Below the pieces are notes generated by a model, which was not told the DNA's origin, made no database searches, and saw only the letters and a list, made by a program, of their open reading frames with translations. DNA of 64,000 nt from Streptomyces pacificus. GTDB lineage: Bacteria > Actinomycetota > Actinomycetes > Streptomycetales > Streptomycetaceae. The first letter of the stretch is position 1; the number at the start of each line of letters is the position of its first letter. Of the stretch, positions 1 through 9,109 are shown in pieces. Position numbers and translations under genes: made by a program. Location of the stretch: positions 85,234 through 149,233 of the forward strand of contig NZ_BLLG01000014.1 in the NCBI RefSeq assembly GCF_011766325.1. Direction: 5' to 3'.

Positions 1-27
1 ACTTCGCGCGGTGAATGATGGCTCGAC

Positions 28-819
28 GTGGCAGACGAATCGCGATCAAGAACCAGGGAACCCTTCGGGTCGTACGCGGCGATCGGTGACAGCTTCACCG
101 AGGGTGTCGGAGACCCCGGACCCGACGGACGGTTCGTCGGATGGGCGGACCGTCTCGCGGTCCTGCTGGGCGACCGCCTACCGGAGCACGGTTTCCGCTA
201 CGCCAATCTCGCCGTACGCGGCAGGCTCCTCGACCAGATCGTGGAGGAGCAGGTCCCGCGCGCCAGGGAGCTTGCTCCGGACCTGGTGACCTTCTGCGCC
301 GGCGGTAACGACATCATCCGGCCGGGCAGCGACCCCGACGCCGTCGCGGAACGCTTCGAGCGGGCGGTCGCCGACCTGACCGCCTCCGTGGGCACGGTGA
401 TGGTGACGACGGGGTTCGACACCCGACGGGTACCCGTCCTGCGCCATCTGCGGGGCAGGATCGCCACCTACACCGCGCACGTCCGAGCCATCGCCGACCG
501 GTACCACTGCCCCGTCCTCGACCTGTGGTCCCTCCGGTCGGTGCAGGACAGGCGGGCCTGGGACGCCGACCGGCTGCACCTGTCGCCCGAGGGACACACC
601 CGGGTGGCGCTGCGCGCCGCACAGGTGCTCGGTCTGGACGTGCCCGCGGACCCCGACCAGCCGTGGCCCCCGCTGCCCCCGCGCGGCAGCCTGGAAGTCC
701 GCAGGGACGACATCCAGTGGGCCCGCGAGCACCTCGCGCCGTGGATCGGACGTCGGCTCAGGGGCGAGTCGTCCGGCGATCACGTGGCGCCGAAGCGACC
801 TGACCTGCTGCCGCTCTGA
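28..819 (+). CDS. SGNH/GDSL-family hydrolase
   Basis: Predicted serine esterase or lipase of the SGNH superfamily, 263 aa. Block I (GDSFTEG) sits at residues 20-26 with nucleophile Ser22, the GGND oxyanion block is near residue 91, and the Asp/His pair lies in DRLHLSPEGH near residue 182. There is no signal peptide, so it is probably cytoplasmic. The GTG start is the only one that keeps the N-terminal strand before block I; no strong ribosome binding site precedes it. Its last 40 bases overlap the end of the convergent STM4011-like gene. The substrate cannot be told from sequence. Confidence 0.88.
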   Translation: MADESRSRTREPFGSYAAIGDSFTEGVGDPGPDGRFVGWADRLAVLLGDRLPEHGFRYANLAVRGRLLDQIVEEQVPRARELAPDLVTFCAGGNDIIRPGSDPDAVAERFERAVADLTASVGTVMVTTGFDTRRVPVLRHLRGRIATYTAHVRAIADRYHCPVLDLWSLRSVQDRRAWDADRLHLSPEGHTRVALRAAQVLGLDVPADPDQPWPPLPPRGSLEVRRDDIQWAREHLAPWIGRRLRGESSGDHVAPKRPDLLPL

Positions 820-1790
820 CCACCGCGCCCTGCTCCCGGGCTCCGGTGGTCAGGCGGTCGCGGGGCCGGGGCCGGGTGCGGGATCGTCACCGCCCCGCCG
901 GCCCCACCCGGGGCGATCGCGCCGACGGGCACCGAGTCCGGGTACCCGGCGGGTATCCGCTCCAGGACCCCGCCGGCGAACACGTCGTACAGCGGCAGCG
1001 ACTCCAGATGGACATAGCCGATATGGCAGTCGCACACCGCGAGCGGGCAGGCCCGCGGCCGCAGCGCCGCACGGTAGGAACCGTCGTAGAGATTCCCGAG
1101 TTCGGAGCGTACGAAATGGCAGCGCCGCACCGTGCCGTCGCCGTCCACCGAGACGACCGACTCGCCCGTGCGGCAGGGCAGCCCGGCCGAGCGGTGGGGC
1201 CGCCGGCTGTACGGGAACAGGGGATCCAGCGCCGTCCAGCGGGCGGCCTCCTCGTCCGTGTACAGCCGCCCCTCTGCCGCGTTGACCCACAGATAGACCG
1301 GGTCCGGCAGATCCGCCCGGAGCCGCCGGGCGGACTCCAGGTGCTCCTCGAGGCCGACGATCCCGACGCTGAACCTGACCCCGCGCGCGGTCAGGTCCCG
1401 GCACTTGCCGAGGAAGCGGGCGTACGGCGTCTGGCCTGGGTGGTAGGTGCACCACAGCGCCAGCCGCCGCGGGTCCGCGTCCTCCAGCCAGTCCGTGCGG
1501 CAGCTCAGATTGGTTTGGACGGCGACCCTGCGGATGTGCGGCAACCGGGACAGCTCGCACAGCGCCCGCCGGTACCAGGAGCGCACCAGTGCCTCGCCCC
1601 ACGGAGTGAACAGCACCGACAGCCGGTGGTCCTCACCCCGGTGCTCCGCCGCCCAGCCCGTGAACCGCTCCAGCGCCGCCCGGTCGGCCCGCAGCCGGTC
1701 GCGGCTGTCCCGCCGCTTGGCGAACGGGCAGTAGGGGCAGTCGTAGTCGCACGACGCCAGCGGCCCGCGGTAGAGCACGGTCAGATCCAT
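780..1790 (-). CDS. STM4011-family radical SAM protein
   Basis: 336-aa radical SAM enzyme matching the STM4011 family. The 4Fe-4S/SAM motif CDYDCPYC gives Cys14, Cys18 and Cys21. Further cysteines in the last third (PCRTG, RRCHF, ACPLAVCDC) resemble a SPASM-like auxiliary cluster region. It is the last gene of the operon and starts 7 nt after the preceding stop. The final 30 or so residues are Pro/Gly/Arg-rich and overlap the convergent esterase gene by 40 bases; this tail is probably not part of the fold. The reaction of this family is not known to me. Confidence 0.88.
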   Translation of the reverse strand: MDLTVLYRGPLASCDYDCPYCPFAKRRDSRDRLRADRAALERFTGWAAEHRGEDHRLSVLFTPWGEALVRSWYRRALCELSRLPHIRRVAVQTNLSCRTDWLEDADPRRLALWCTYHPGQTPYARFLGKCRDLTARGVRFSVGIVGLEEHLESARRLRADLPDPVYLWVNAAEGRLYTDEEAARWTALDPLFPYSRRPHRSAGLPCRTGESVVSVDGDGTVRRCHFVRSELGNLYDGSYRAALRPRACPLAVCDCHIGYVHLESLPLYDVFAGGVLERIPAGYPDSVPVGAIAPGGAGGAVTIPHPAPAPRPPDHRSPGAGRGGQSGSRSGRFGAT

Positions 1791-1797
1791 CGGCGCC

Positions 1798-3141
1798 TCA
1801 CTTCGGTTCGTACGTGGCCATGGCCTGCCGCACGGCGGGCGAGAACAGCTCGGGACCCAGCGCGTCCGAGTGCGCCAGCCCTTCAGGGGTGAGCCGCAGC
1901 AGGCCCCCGCTCTCCTCCAGCCAGCCGCGCCCGGCGAACGCGGCCAACTCGGCGGGGAAGTCCTCGGCGGGAGTGCTGCCGAAACGCTCCCGGTAGTCGG
2001 CCACCTCCATGCCCCGCGCCTGCAGCAGCGACTGCAGCAGATGCCGGCGGCGCGCCTCGCCGCCGTCGATCGGCCGTCCTGCCTCGGCGCGGGTGAAGTC
2101 CACCGTCCGGGTGTAGTCGTCGATGATCTGGCGTATCCGGTGCATGTCCACGGCGTAGTCGAAGGAGTAGTGCAGCCCCGAGGTGTACGAGCGTGCCCCG
2201 CAACCGAGGCCGATCATGCCGTCGGTCTGGCAGGCGTGGTCGTCCGGGCCGCGCGGCGCCGTGTCCTGCGCGCCGCGGCGCCGGAACATCCGCATCGAGA
2301 CCTGCTGGTAGCCGTGCGCCAGGAGGTGGTCGCGGCCCTGCCGGTAGAGCCGCAGCCGCTGCTCGTCCCAGGAGGTGTCCGCGTCACCGCGCGGTTTCCG
2401 GCCGAGGCCCGTCAGCGGCCGTACGTAGAGGGGATACAGATACAGCTCTTCGGGACGCCAGCCGAGTGCCGCGTCGAGGGAACGCCGCCAGGTCGTCTCC
2501 GTCTGCCCGTCGATGCCGTAGATCAGATCGATGTTGAGGACGGGCACGCCGGTGTCCCGGATGCGGCCGAGCGCGGCCTCGACGTCCGCGCGCCGCTGCG
2601 GGCGGACGGCGGCCCTCGCCTCGTCGTCCACGAAGCTCTGCACGCCGATGCTCAACCGGGTCGTGCCGCGCTCGGCGAGCACCGCGAGGCGGTCGGCGGT
2701 CGCGGTGGCCGGGGACGTCTCCACCGACAGCGGCACCCCGCGCAGATCGGCGCCCATCCGCCGCTCGGCGATGTCGCAGAGCCGCTCCAGTTCCCCGGCG
2801 GTGAGGAAGGTCGGCGTGCCGCCGCCGAACGCGGCGGCCGCGAACCGGACCGGTTCGGTGTCGCCCAGCGCCTCCCGCACGGCCGCGGCCTGCCGCTCCA
2901 GCGCGTCGAGATACCGCGTCGTCAGCTCGTCCGGGGCGCCGATCCGGGTGAACAGGTTGCAGAAGCCGCAGCGGATCTCGCAGAACGGGATGTGGAGGTA
3001 GAGGGAGAGTGCGTCCTTCCGCTCACCGGACCACAGTTCGCCCAGCGCGGGCCGCTCCGGCAGTGGACGGTAGGACGTCTTGTGCGGGTAGGCGTACACA
3101 TAGCTCCGGTACGGGCGGATCCCCCGCACCGCGCCGCTCAC
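1798..3141 (-). CDS. STM4012-family radical SAM protein (HemN-like)
   Basis: 447-aa radical SAM protein of the STM4012 family, related to oxygen-independent coproporphyrinogen oxidase (HemN/HemW). The cluster motif FCEIRCGFC puts the ligands at Cys54, Cys58 and Cys61, followed by the HemN-like GGGTP motif and the SIGVQSF segment. The GTG start is set by a GTGA overlap with the upstream stop; the frame stays open upstream but loses coding character. HemW-type proteins bind heme rather than make it, so the annotation coproporphyrinogen oxidase would be misleading here. Confidence 0.9.
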   Translation of the reverse strand: MSGAVRGIRPYRSYVYAYPHKTSYRPLPERPALGELWSGERKDALSLYLHIPFCEIRCGFCNLFTRIGAPDELTTRYLDALERQAAAVREALGDTEPVRFAAAAFGGGTPTFLTAGELERLCDIAERRMGADLRGVPLSVETSPATATADRLAVLAERGTTRLSIGVQSFVDDEARAAVRPQRRADVEAALGRIRDTGVPVLNIDLIYGIDGQTETTWRRSLDAALGWRPEELYLYPLYVRPLTGLGRKPRGDADTSWDEQRLRLYRQGRDHLLAHGYQQVSMRMFRRRGAQDTAPRGPDDHACQTDGMIGLGCGARSYTSGLHYSFDYAVDMHRIRQIIDDYTRTVDFTRAEAGRPIDGGEARRRHLLQSLLQARGMEVADYRERFGSTPAEDFPAELAAFAGRGWLEESGGLLRLTPEGLAHSDALGPELFSPAVRQAMATYEPK

Positions 3142-4019
3142 CGGGCACCGTCCGGACCCGGCAGGAAGAACTGCCCGTACGGCACGGTCCACACGACCTC
3201 GTGCCCCAGGCGGTGACCGGTGTACCCGTCCTCGCCGTACGCCGTGCCGTGGTCGGAGCAGACGATCGCGAAGCAGCGCCGGCGGCTGCCGGCCGCGGCG
3301 AAGAGGCGGCCCATGTGCCGGTCGACGTACTCCAGCGCCGCTGCGTGACTCTCGCGCGAGTCGCCCGCCTCCCGCGTCGCCCCCGGGAGGTGGAACCAGT
3401 TGGGCTGGTGCAGGGCGGAGACGTTGACGAAGAGGAACAGGCGCTGCTCCGCGGGGAGCGCGGCGACGACCTCCGCCGCCCTGTCGACCTGCGACTCGAA
3501 GGAGGTGGGGGAGGCCACCCCGAACGCCGGCTCCCAGTGGCTCTCCTGGAACAACCCCGGCAGCACGCTGCCGAGCGGCCCCTGCCGGTTGAAGAAACCG
3601 ACACCGCCGATGCACACCGTCCGGTACCCGGCTGCGGCGAGCCCGGAGACCAGGTCCGGCGTGTCGTACACGAACGTGCCGTCGGCGGTCGTCTCACTGC
3701 CCGCGAACCGCGCGGCGAACAGCCTCGGGTGCGGACCGGCCCCGGCGGGCGTCGGCAGGAAGCCGGCGAAGATCGCCTGATGGGAGGCCCAGGTGAAACT
3801 GCCCGGGGCGTGCCGCCGCTCCCAGCGGCCGCCCGGGAGACGACCTGCCAGATGCGGAATGCGGCCGGCGGCCGCCAGTTCCTGGGCGACGTCGAAGCGC
3901 AGGGTGTCGAGGGTGACGAGCAGCAGGTCGTCCCTGCCGACGACCCTGCCCATGTCCACCTGCGGCGGTCCTGTGGTCCGGCACGGGGCCCCGGCCGGGA
4001 CCGTGGAGGGCTGAGTCAT
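3138..4019 (-). CDS. STM4013-family sulfatase/alkaline-phosphatase-fold hydrolase
   Basis: 293-aa protein of the alkaline phosphatase superfamily (STM4013/SEN3800 type). The N-terminal metal and nucleophile motif LVTLDTLRFD places Asp38 and Thr39 where sulfatases and phosphodiesterases hold their metal ligand and nucleophile. CSDHG and GHRLGHE near the C-terminus supply the other metal ligands. It lacks the sulfatase CxPxR formylglycine motif, so a phosphodiesterase, phosphatase or transferase activity is likelier than a sulfatase. The ATG start overlaps the upstream stop as ATGA, and its own stop overlaps the next start as GTGA. Confidence 0.87.
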   Translation of the reverse strand: MTQPSTVPAGAPCRTTGPPQVDMGRVVGRDDLLLVTLDTLRFDVAQELAAAGRIPHLAGRLPGGRWERRHAPGSFTWASHQAIFAGFLPTPAGAGPHPRLFAARFAGSETTADGTFVYDTPDLVSGLAAAGYRTVCIGGVGFFNRQGPLGSVLPGLFQESHWEPAFGVASPTSFESQVDRAAEVVAALPAEQRLFLFVNVSALHQPNWFHLPGATREAGDSRESHAAALEYVDRHMGRLFAAAGSRRRCFAIVCSDHGTAYGEDGYTGHRLGHEVVWTVPYGQFFLPGPDGAR

Positions 4020-5182
4020 GCCGGCCGGACCGGTCCGGCCGGGTGGGGCTTGGCGCATGCTGGTTCCTCATCGTGCGGTCGTACGGCGGCGGCGACCTGC
4101 GCCGCATAGGTGTCGAGTCCCTCGCTGCCGCTGCCCGGCAGTCCCGTGAGCCCCGGTAGCAGGTCGCCGAAGGCGTTGACCTCGCCGACGGCGAACCGGC
4201 GCCAGCCGGTGGCCGGCAGCAGGTCGACACCGACGCACAAGGTTCCGGGGAAGTGACCGGCGGCCCGCTCGCACGGGCCGAGCACATCGTCGCGCCAGCT
4301 GCGGCCGGCGGCCCGCACCGCGGACCTGGCCTCGGCCAGGTCCCCCCGCCGGCCGCCCAGATGGAGATTGGTCAGCGGGGAGCGGCTGGTGCGTACGACG
4401 GCGTGGGTGGCCCGGCCCGCGACGACCACCACCCGCAGGTCGGCGGCCCGCCCGTGCTGGTCGGCTTTCGGCAGCCAGCGCTCGATGTGCAGACCGTCGG
4501 GCGCGAGGGCGTCCACGATGGCGGCGACCTCCCGCTCGGCGGTGTACCGGCGCAGCCTCAGCGAGTTGAACAGCCGTCCGTCCGGGGCCCGCTCCACCGA
4601 GGTCACCGCCAGGACGCGGCCGCCGCCCGCGGACTCCACGGCCAGGACGCCGGACGCCGAGGAACCGTGGGCGAGCTTGACGAACGCGCGGCGATAGCCC
4701 GGCTCGGCGAGCACGGCCCGCACATCGTCCCAGCCGCGAACCGCGGCCGCCCGGGCGCCTGCGGTGGGTGACGGCGGCACCGCCACACCGGCCTCCGTGA
4801 GCCGTTCGTGGCACAGTCTTTTGTCGAACAGCACGGCGATCTCCTCCGGATCGTCGAGCAGGTCGCCGCCGGCCGCCCGCACGGATTCCGCCACCCTCCG
4901 CACGACGGCCGTGAAGCGGGCGTACCAGCGGCCGGTGCCTTCGACCCTGGCCGGGTCCCCGACCCCGCGCAGCAGCAGGTCCACCTCCGGGTCCTCACCG
5001 GGCGAGTCGATCCGCACGGTCTCCCCGGCGGTGAAGCGGGCCCGGCCGCGCAGGACGTCCAGCCACGGCACCACGCGCGCCCCGGGCAGCCCCGCCGCGC
5101 GCAGGGCGCGCTGGAAGGAGGCGACCCGGCGGTTCCCCGGGACACCGACCACGGCGAAGCGCCGCGGCTCACCCGGCCTCAC
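4016..5182 (-). CDS. STM4014-family protein, ATP-grasp-like
   Basis: 388-aa protein of the STM4014 family. The C-terminal two-thirds has ATP-grasp features: FVKLAHGSSASGV resembles the nucleotide-binding lysine strand, DLRVVVVAGRATHAVVRTS followed by TNLHLGG resembles the RimK-type core, and GEVNAFGDLLPG carries the terminal Glu/Asn metal ligands. This suggests ligation of an amine or carboxylate. The GTG start overlaps the LRR gene's stop as GTGA. The assignment to ATP-grasp is my reading of motifs; the family is usually left as hypothetical. Confidence 0.85.
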   Translation of the reverse strand: MRPGEPRRFAVVGVPGNRRVASFQRALRAAGLPGARVVPWLDVLRGRARFTAGETVRIDSPGEDPEVDLLLRGVGDPARVEGTGRWYARFTAVVRRVAESVRAAGGDLLDDPEEIAVLFDKRLCHERLTEAGVAVPPSPTAGARAAAVRGWDDVRAVLAEPGYRRAFVKLAHGSSASGVLAVESAGGGRVLAVTSVERAPDGRLFNSLRLRRYTAEREVAAIVDALAPDGLHIERWLPKADQHGRAADLRVVVVAGRATHAVVRTSRSPLTNLHLGGRRGDLAEARSAVRAAGRSWRDDVLGPCERAAGHFPGTLCVGVDLLPATGWRRFAVGEVNAFGDLLPGLTGLPGSGSEGLDTYAAQVAAAVRPHDEEPACAKPHPAGPVRPA

Positions 5183-6132
5183 TCGGCCACCGCCGTGAAC
5201 CGGCCGCTGTCCATGTCGTCGTCCCACGGCTCCTGCACATCGTCGAGATCGACGGTGACTCCGGAGGGCTCCAGCGCGCGCCGTATGCGCCCGGCCAGCT
5301 GTGCGTCGATGAAGTGGTGGTGCAGATCGAGCTCCCTGAGGTGGGTGAGGGGCTGCCCGTCGAGCAGCGCCGCCGCGCCCTGGTCGCCCAGGGTGCCCAT
5401 CGACAGGTCCAGCACCTCCAGCCGGGCGACGACGGGAGCCGCCGCAAGAGCCGCCGCGATCTCGTCCTGGATCTCGCTGTTGCGCAGGGCCAGGCGACGC
5501 AGCCGGGGAAGCCTGGTGCCGGCGAGGAAGGGTCCCAGGTCGGCGAGTTCGGCGTCTCCGCCGTAGCCGGAGGTACCGAGCCAGAGGTCGAGGCGCTCCA
5601 GTGACGGCAGTTCGCAGGCGGCGACGCCGCGCACCACCTCGGCCGGCAGGCCACCGCTCTCGATGACCAGGCTCCGCAGCCGGTCGTGCCGGGCTGCTCC
5701 GAACGCCAGGCCCATGCCGCCCCGCACCCCGAACTCCTCGAGTTCCGGGAAGCCGTCGAGCAGCGGCGTGACATCGCCCTGGTTGATCCAGGAGATCTCG
5801 CACTCCTCGAAGGTGATGTCGCCGACGAACAGCGCCCGCAGCTCCGGCAGCCGGTCGCGGGAGCCGAGCAGCGCGGAGACCACCTTGTCGGGACCGCTGT
5901 CGTACACCTCGCTCCAGGCGCCCACGATCAGCGACCGGACCTTCGCGAGGTCCACGGCGGCGGCGAAGCGCGCGAAGGCGTCCTCCCACGCCTCGTCGCT
6001 CTCGTACGCCTCGACGGTGATGCGCCAGGCGACGGACGCCGGGTCCGGCAGCTCGCCGCCCATCGCGTCGGCGTCGGGGAAGTCGAACGCGGGCAGGCCG
6101 TGCAGCGCCTGCAGATGGCTCCCGATGGTCAT
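5179..6132 (-). CDS. STM4015-family leucine-rich-repeat protein
   Basis: 317-aa protein, first gene of the operon. The C-terminal half contains repeats of the type LxxLxLxxS (for example LPRLRRLALRNSEI and LEVLDLSMGTL) typical of a leucine-rich-repeat solenoid. The N-terminal 100 residues form a family-specific domain. No signal peptide is seen, so it probably acts in the cytoplasm as a scaffold or recognition subunit for the downstream enzymes. ATG at 6132 begins the conserved region; the frame remains open upstream without coding character. An acidic tail (residues about 290-305) follows the repeats. Confidence 0.86.
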   Translation of the reverse strand: MTIGSHLQALHGLPAFDFPDADAMGGELPDPASVAWRITVEAYESDEAWEDAFARFAAAVDLAKVRSLIVGAWSEVYDSGPDKVVSALLGSRDRLPELRALFVGDITFEECEISWINQGDVTPLLDGFPELEEFGVRGGMGLAFGAARHDRLRSLVIESGGLPAEVVRGVAACELPSLERLDLWLGTSGYGGDAELADLGPFLAGTRLPRLRRLALRNSEIQDEIAAALAAAPVVARLEVLDLSMGTLGDQGAAALLDGQPLTHLRELDLHHHFIDAQLAGRIRRALEPSGVTVDLDDVQEPWDDDMDSGRFTAVAE

Positions 6133-6577
6133 GACGATGCTCCAGACAGCGGACGGGCGATGAGCGGCTGATGTGCGAGCAGTTCTACCAAGCGCCACTG
6201 ACACCGCCCGTCCCGGGGCGGCCGGACGCCTCCCGCCGGCCGCACGCGATCGCGCCGGGCAGGCAGGGGCGGCGACCTCCCGCTCCGATCCGCCGGTGGC
6301 CCGGCGCGGCTGCCTTTCCGCCGCCCAGCTGCGTCCCGGCGCCCGAGGTGCGCTCCGCACGCACGGCCGGTCGTGCTCCGGTCCCGTCGGGGCCGGTAGA
6401 TCCGCCCTTGGCCCGGCGCGGCTCCACCCGGCCGGAACGGCCGCCGGTCGGACAGCGGTCCAGCGGACGGCCCGGGGGTCCCCGGCTTCCGAGCCGGTGC
6501 CCCGGCCGATGTCAGACCCTGCCCCTAGCGTCGATCACAGCCCGGCGCACCAGGTGCCGGCGGTCCAGGGGAGAGCC
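6133..6577. other. Divergent intergenic region
   Basis: 445 bases between the LRR gene and the next rightward gene, without convincing coding sequence. It should hold the promoters of both directions. A 24-nt imperfect direct repeat (GATCCGCC, two variable bases, then TGGCCCGGCGCGGCT) occurs near 6287 and again near 6399. Confidence 0.5.
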
Positions 6578-6904
6578 ATGTACCGGCAGGGAGACGTGCT
6601 GATCGTGCCCGTGGTGGAGGACGCCGTCCCCGCCCGTGCCGAGGAGGCGCAGGGAGAGCCGAGGGACGGCCGCGGGCGGCTGGTGCTCGCTCTCGGCGAG
6701 GTCACGGGGCACGCCCACGCGGTGACGGGACCGGGGCGGCTCTTTCGCGACGAGGGCCCCGCCGGGCCGATGCTTCTGCACCTTCCCCAGGGCGGCCGGG
6801 TGATGCACGAGGAGCACGCCCCGATACCGCTGCCGAAGGGGTGGTACCGGGTGGTGCGCCAGCGGGAGTACCTCCCGGGCGCGGTGCGGATCGTCGCGGA
6901 CTGA
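6578..6904 (+). CDS. Conserved hypothetical protein
   Basis: 108-aa small soluble protein that begins MYRQGDVLIVPV and ends in a basic/aliphatic strand (WYRVVRQREYLPGAVRIV). It contains a conserved-looking GEVTGHAHAV segment and a His/Glu stretch VMHEEHAPIPLP. A GGGGAGAG ribosome binding site 6 nt before the ATG fixes the start; earlier in-frame starts lack coding character. It precedes the DUF6745 gene in the same direction, and I infer a two-gene unit. Histidine spacing hints at a cupin-like or metal-binding fold, but this is a guess; function unknown. Confidence 0.75.
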   Translation: MYRQGDVLIVPVVEDAVPARAEEAQGEPRDGRGRLVLALGEVTGHAHAVTGPGRLFRDEGPAGPMLLHLPQGGRVMHEEHAPIPLPKGWYRVVRQREYLPGAVRIVAD

Positions 6905-7054
6905 GCGCCGGCAGCGGCCTCCCGGCCCTCCTGCGGCAGGGCCGGCGGGCGGGCGCGGCAGTACGAGAGGAAGGGCGGCGCGGCGCGGCACAGGGCACGG
7001 TGCGGCGCAGGGCTCCGCAGGGCGGGAACAGGTTTCGGGAGAACGGGGCTTCGG

Positions 7055-8089
7055 ATGCATCGCATGGACACGTGGCGGGCAGTGGCCGCGGCGACGGGCC
7101 CGGCCGACCGGGCGGCCGCGCAGGACGCGGTCAGGCTCGCCTATCGCACGGCCGGGCTCGCGGAGCCCGGGCGCTTCGTATGGGTGGGATCGCCCAGGGC
7201 GGCCGTGACGGCGGTGCGGTCGCTCCGGGACGCGGGCCGCTCGGTGCGGGACGAGGTCAGGACGGTGCCCTGGGCCGGGGAGAGGCGACGGGTGCACGAC
7301 GCCCTCGGGCCGGCGGGCTGGACGGAACTCTGGGGCAGGACCGGGGCGCAGCTGTGGGACAGCACGCACGCGCTCGCGGAGCGGATACGGACGGGAGTGG
7401 CCGACGCCCTCGCGGCGGACGCCGCCCGTACCGGAGACGACTCCGACGCCGCGGACGCCGAGCGGAAGGCGGTGCGGATGGTCCTGCTGGACGCGGTGCC
7501 GGGCCAGCACGACGCCGCCTGGCTCGCCGCTTTCGACGGGCGCAGCGACCGGCTCGCCGGCCTGGCCGGGGTGGCCCGGCACGCCGGCTGGTGGTGGCCC
7601 TTCGAGAAGGTGGTGGTGCTCTGCGAGCGGCCCGTGGAACTGCACCGCGACGAGGCAGGCCGGCTCGACCGCGGTGACGGCCCGGCGCTCGCGTTCCCGG
7701 ACGGCTTCGCGCTCCACGCCTGGCGCGGAATGGCCGTGACGGCCGAGTTCCTGTCCGGACTGGTGTCCCTCACCCCGGAGCGCATACGCACCGAGGAGAA
7801 CGCCGAACTGCGCCGGGTGATGCTGGAGTTCTATGGCTACGACCGCTATCTGGCCGAGTCGGGGGCACGGCCCGTGCACCGGGACGAGACCGGCGTCCTG
7901 TGGTGCATCCCGCTGGCCGGCGACGAGGACGTGACGATGGTCGAAGTGGTCAACTCCACGCCCGAGCCCGACGGTACGTCCAAGACCTACTGGCTGAGGG
8001 TGCCGCCCGCGACCCGGACCGCGAAGGAGGGAGTCGCATGGACCTTCGGACTGGACGCCGAGGCGTACGCCCCGCTGCGTCAGACCTGA
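7055..8089 (+). CDS. DUF6745-type protein
   Basis: 344-aa protein resembling DUF6745. The N-terminal helix pair leads into RFVWVGSPRAAVTAV near residue 46, the middle carries WWWPFEKVVVLCERP, and a conserved C-terminal block (YWLRVPP, WTFGL) closes it. No membrane segment, signal peptide or catalytic motif is recognisable. ATG at 7055 or 7064 is possible; neither has a strong ribosome binding site. The gene ends 10 nt inside the convergent PfkB gene. Function unknown. Confidence 0.8.
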   Translation: MHRMDTWRAVAAATGPADRAAAQDAVRLAYRTAGLAEPGRFVWVGSPRAAVTAVRSLRDAGRSVRDEVRTVPWAGERRRVHDALGPAGWTELWGRTGAQLWDSTHALAERIRTGVADALAADAARTGDDSDAADAERKAVRMVLLDAVPGQHDAAWLAAFDGRSDRLAGLAGVARHAGWWWPFEKVVVLCERPVELHRDEAGRLDRGDGPALAFPDGFALHAWRGMAVTAEFLSGLVSLTPERIRTEENAELRRVMLEFYGYDRYLAESGARPVHRDETGVLWCIPLAGDEDVTMVEVVNSTPEPDGTSKTYWLRVPPATRTAKEGVAWTFGLDAEAYAPLRQT

Positions 8090-8997
8090 GCGGACGCCAG
8101 TGCCTCCCGGCCGATCATTGCCGAACCGCCCTGCCCCGTGCAGGCGTAGGCACCGGCCACCGCACCCAGCCGGGCGCAGTCCTCCACCCTGCGGCCCGCC
8201 AGCCGGCCGTAGAGGAAGCCGGAGACGTACGCGTCGCCCGCGCCGTTGGAGTCCACCACGGGTGCGGGCGGCACCGTCGCCGCTATCGGGCGGGGGGTGC
8301 GGCCACCGTCACGGGTCATCAGATACGAGCCTCCCGCTCCGGCCGTGGCGACCACCACCTCGGCGCGGCCCTCGCGCAGGATCTCGCGCATCACCGACGC
8401 GATCCGCTCGCCGGCCCCGGCCGCGCTCAGGAACACCACGTCGGAGCGGAGGGCGAAGTCCCGGTGGTGGTCCTCCACTCCGTCCCAGTCGTGGAGATCG
8501 GTCGACACGGGCACCCCGAGTTCCGCGATGTCGTCGTACAGGAAGCGGGCGAAGTCCGTGATCGACAGGTGGATGTGGCGGGCCCGCCGCAGATGGTCGA
8601 GGTAGAAGCCGCGCGGCATCCGCAGATCGCCCGGGTCGCGGGCGTCGTAGAACGACATCCTGCGGCCCGTGCCGTCGACGAGGTTCACCGCACGCCTCGT
8701 TCCGGTGGGGGAGACGAGATACGCGAAGTCCACGCCGCCGTCCGCCAGCCGCTCCCGGACCCGGCGGCCCGGCAGATCGTCGCCGATGAAGTCCAGGAAG
8801 GTCACACCCAGTCCGAGTGCCCGGCACCCCAGTGCCACGTTGCCGCCGGTGTGGCCCACCCACTCACGGATCGGCGGCACCCCGACGGAGTCCGCCAGCG
8901 GTACCGGGAGGGATTCGACCCGCACCACCGTGTCGACCCCGCTTCCGCCGACCACGAGTACATCGAGGGTGGACTGCTCCGTGCTCTGTGTCGACAA
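8080..8997 (-). CDS. PfkB-family carbohydrate/nucleoside kinase
   Basis: 305-aa ribokinase-like kinase. N-terminal VVGGSGVDTV and HTGGNVALGCRALG are the substrate-side glycine motif, and DSNGAGDAYVSGFLYG is the C-terminal signature with the catalytic Asp and anion hole. It phosphorylates a sugar or nucleoside hydroxyl using ATP; the substrate is not predictable. I choose a TTG start because GGAGAGG lies 6 nt upstream and no ATG or GTG precedes the first beta strand. It converges on the DUF6745 gene with a 10-nt overlap. Confidence 0.88.
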   Translation of the reverse strand: MSTQSTEQSTLDVLVVGGSGVDTVVRVESLPVPLADSVGVPPIREWVGHTGGNVALGCRALGLGVTFLDFIGDDLPGRRVRERLADGGVDFAYLVSPTGTRRAVNLVDGTGRRMSFYDARDPGDLRMPRGFYLDHLRRARHIHLSITDFARFLYDDIAELGVPVSTDLHDWDGVEDHHRDFALRSDVVFLSAAGAGERIASVMREILREGRAEVVVATAGAGGSYLMTRDGGRTPRPIAATVPPAPVVDSNGAGDAYVSGFLYGRLAGRRVEDCARLGAVAGAYACTGQGGSAMIGREALASAQV

Positions 8998-9109
8998 GGT
9001 CTTCCTCTCCGCGTGCCTGTCCGTGCGCCAAGCACTCTGCCGTGTCAGCGCCGCGCGGTCGAGTCCCGGTTCGCGGGCGAGCGCCTCTTCTGCTTCCGCC
9101 CACTCCGTC

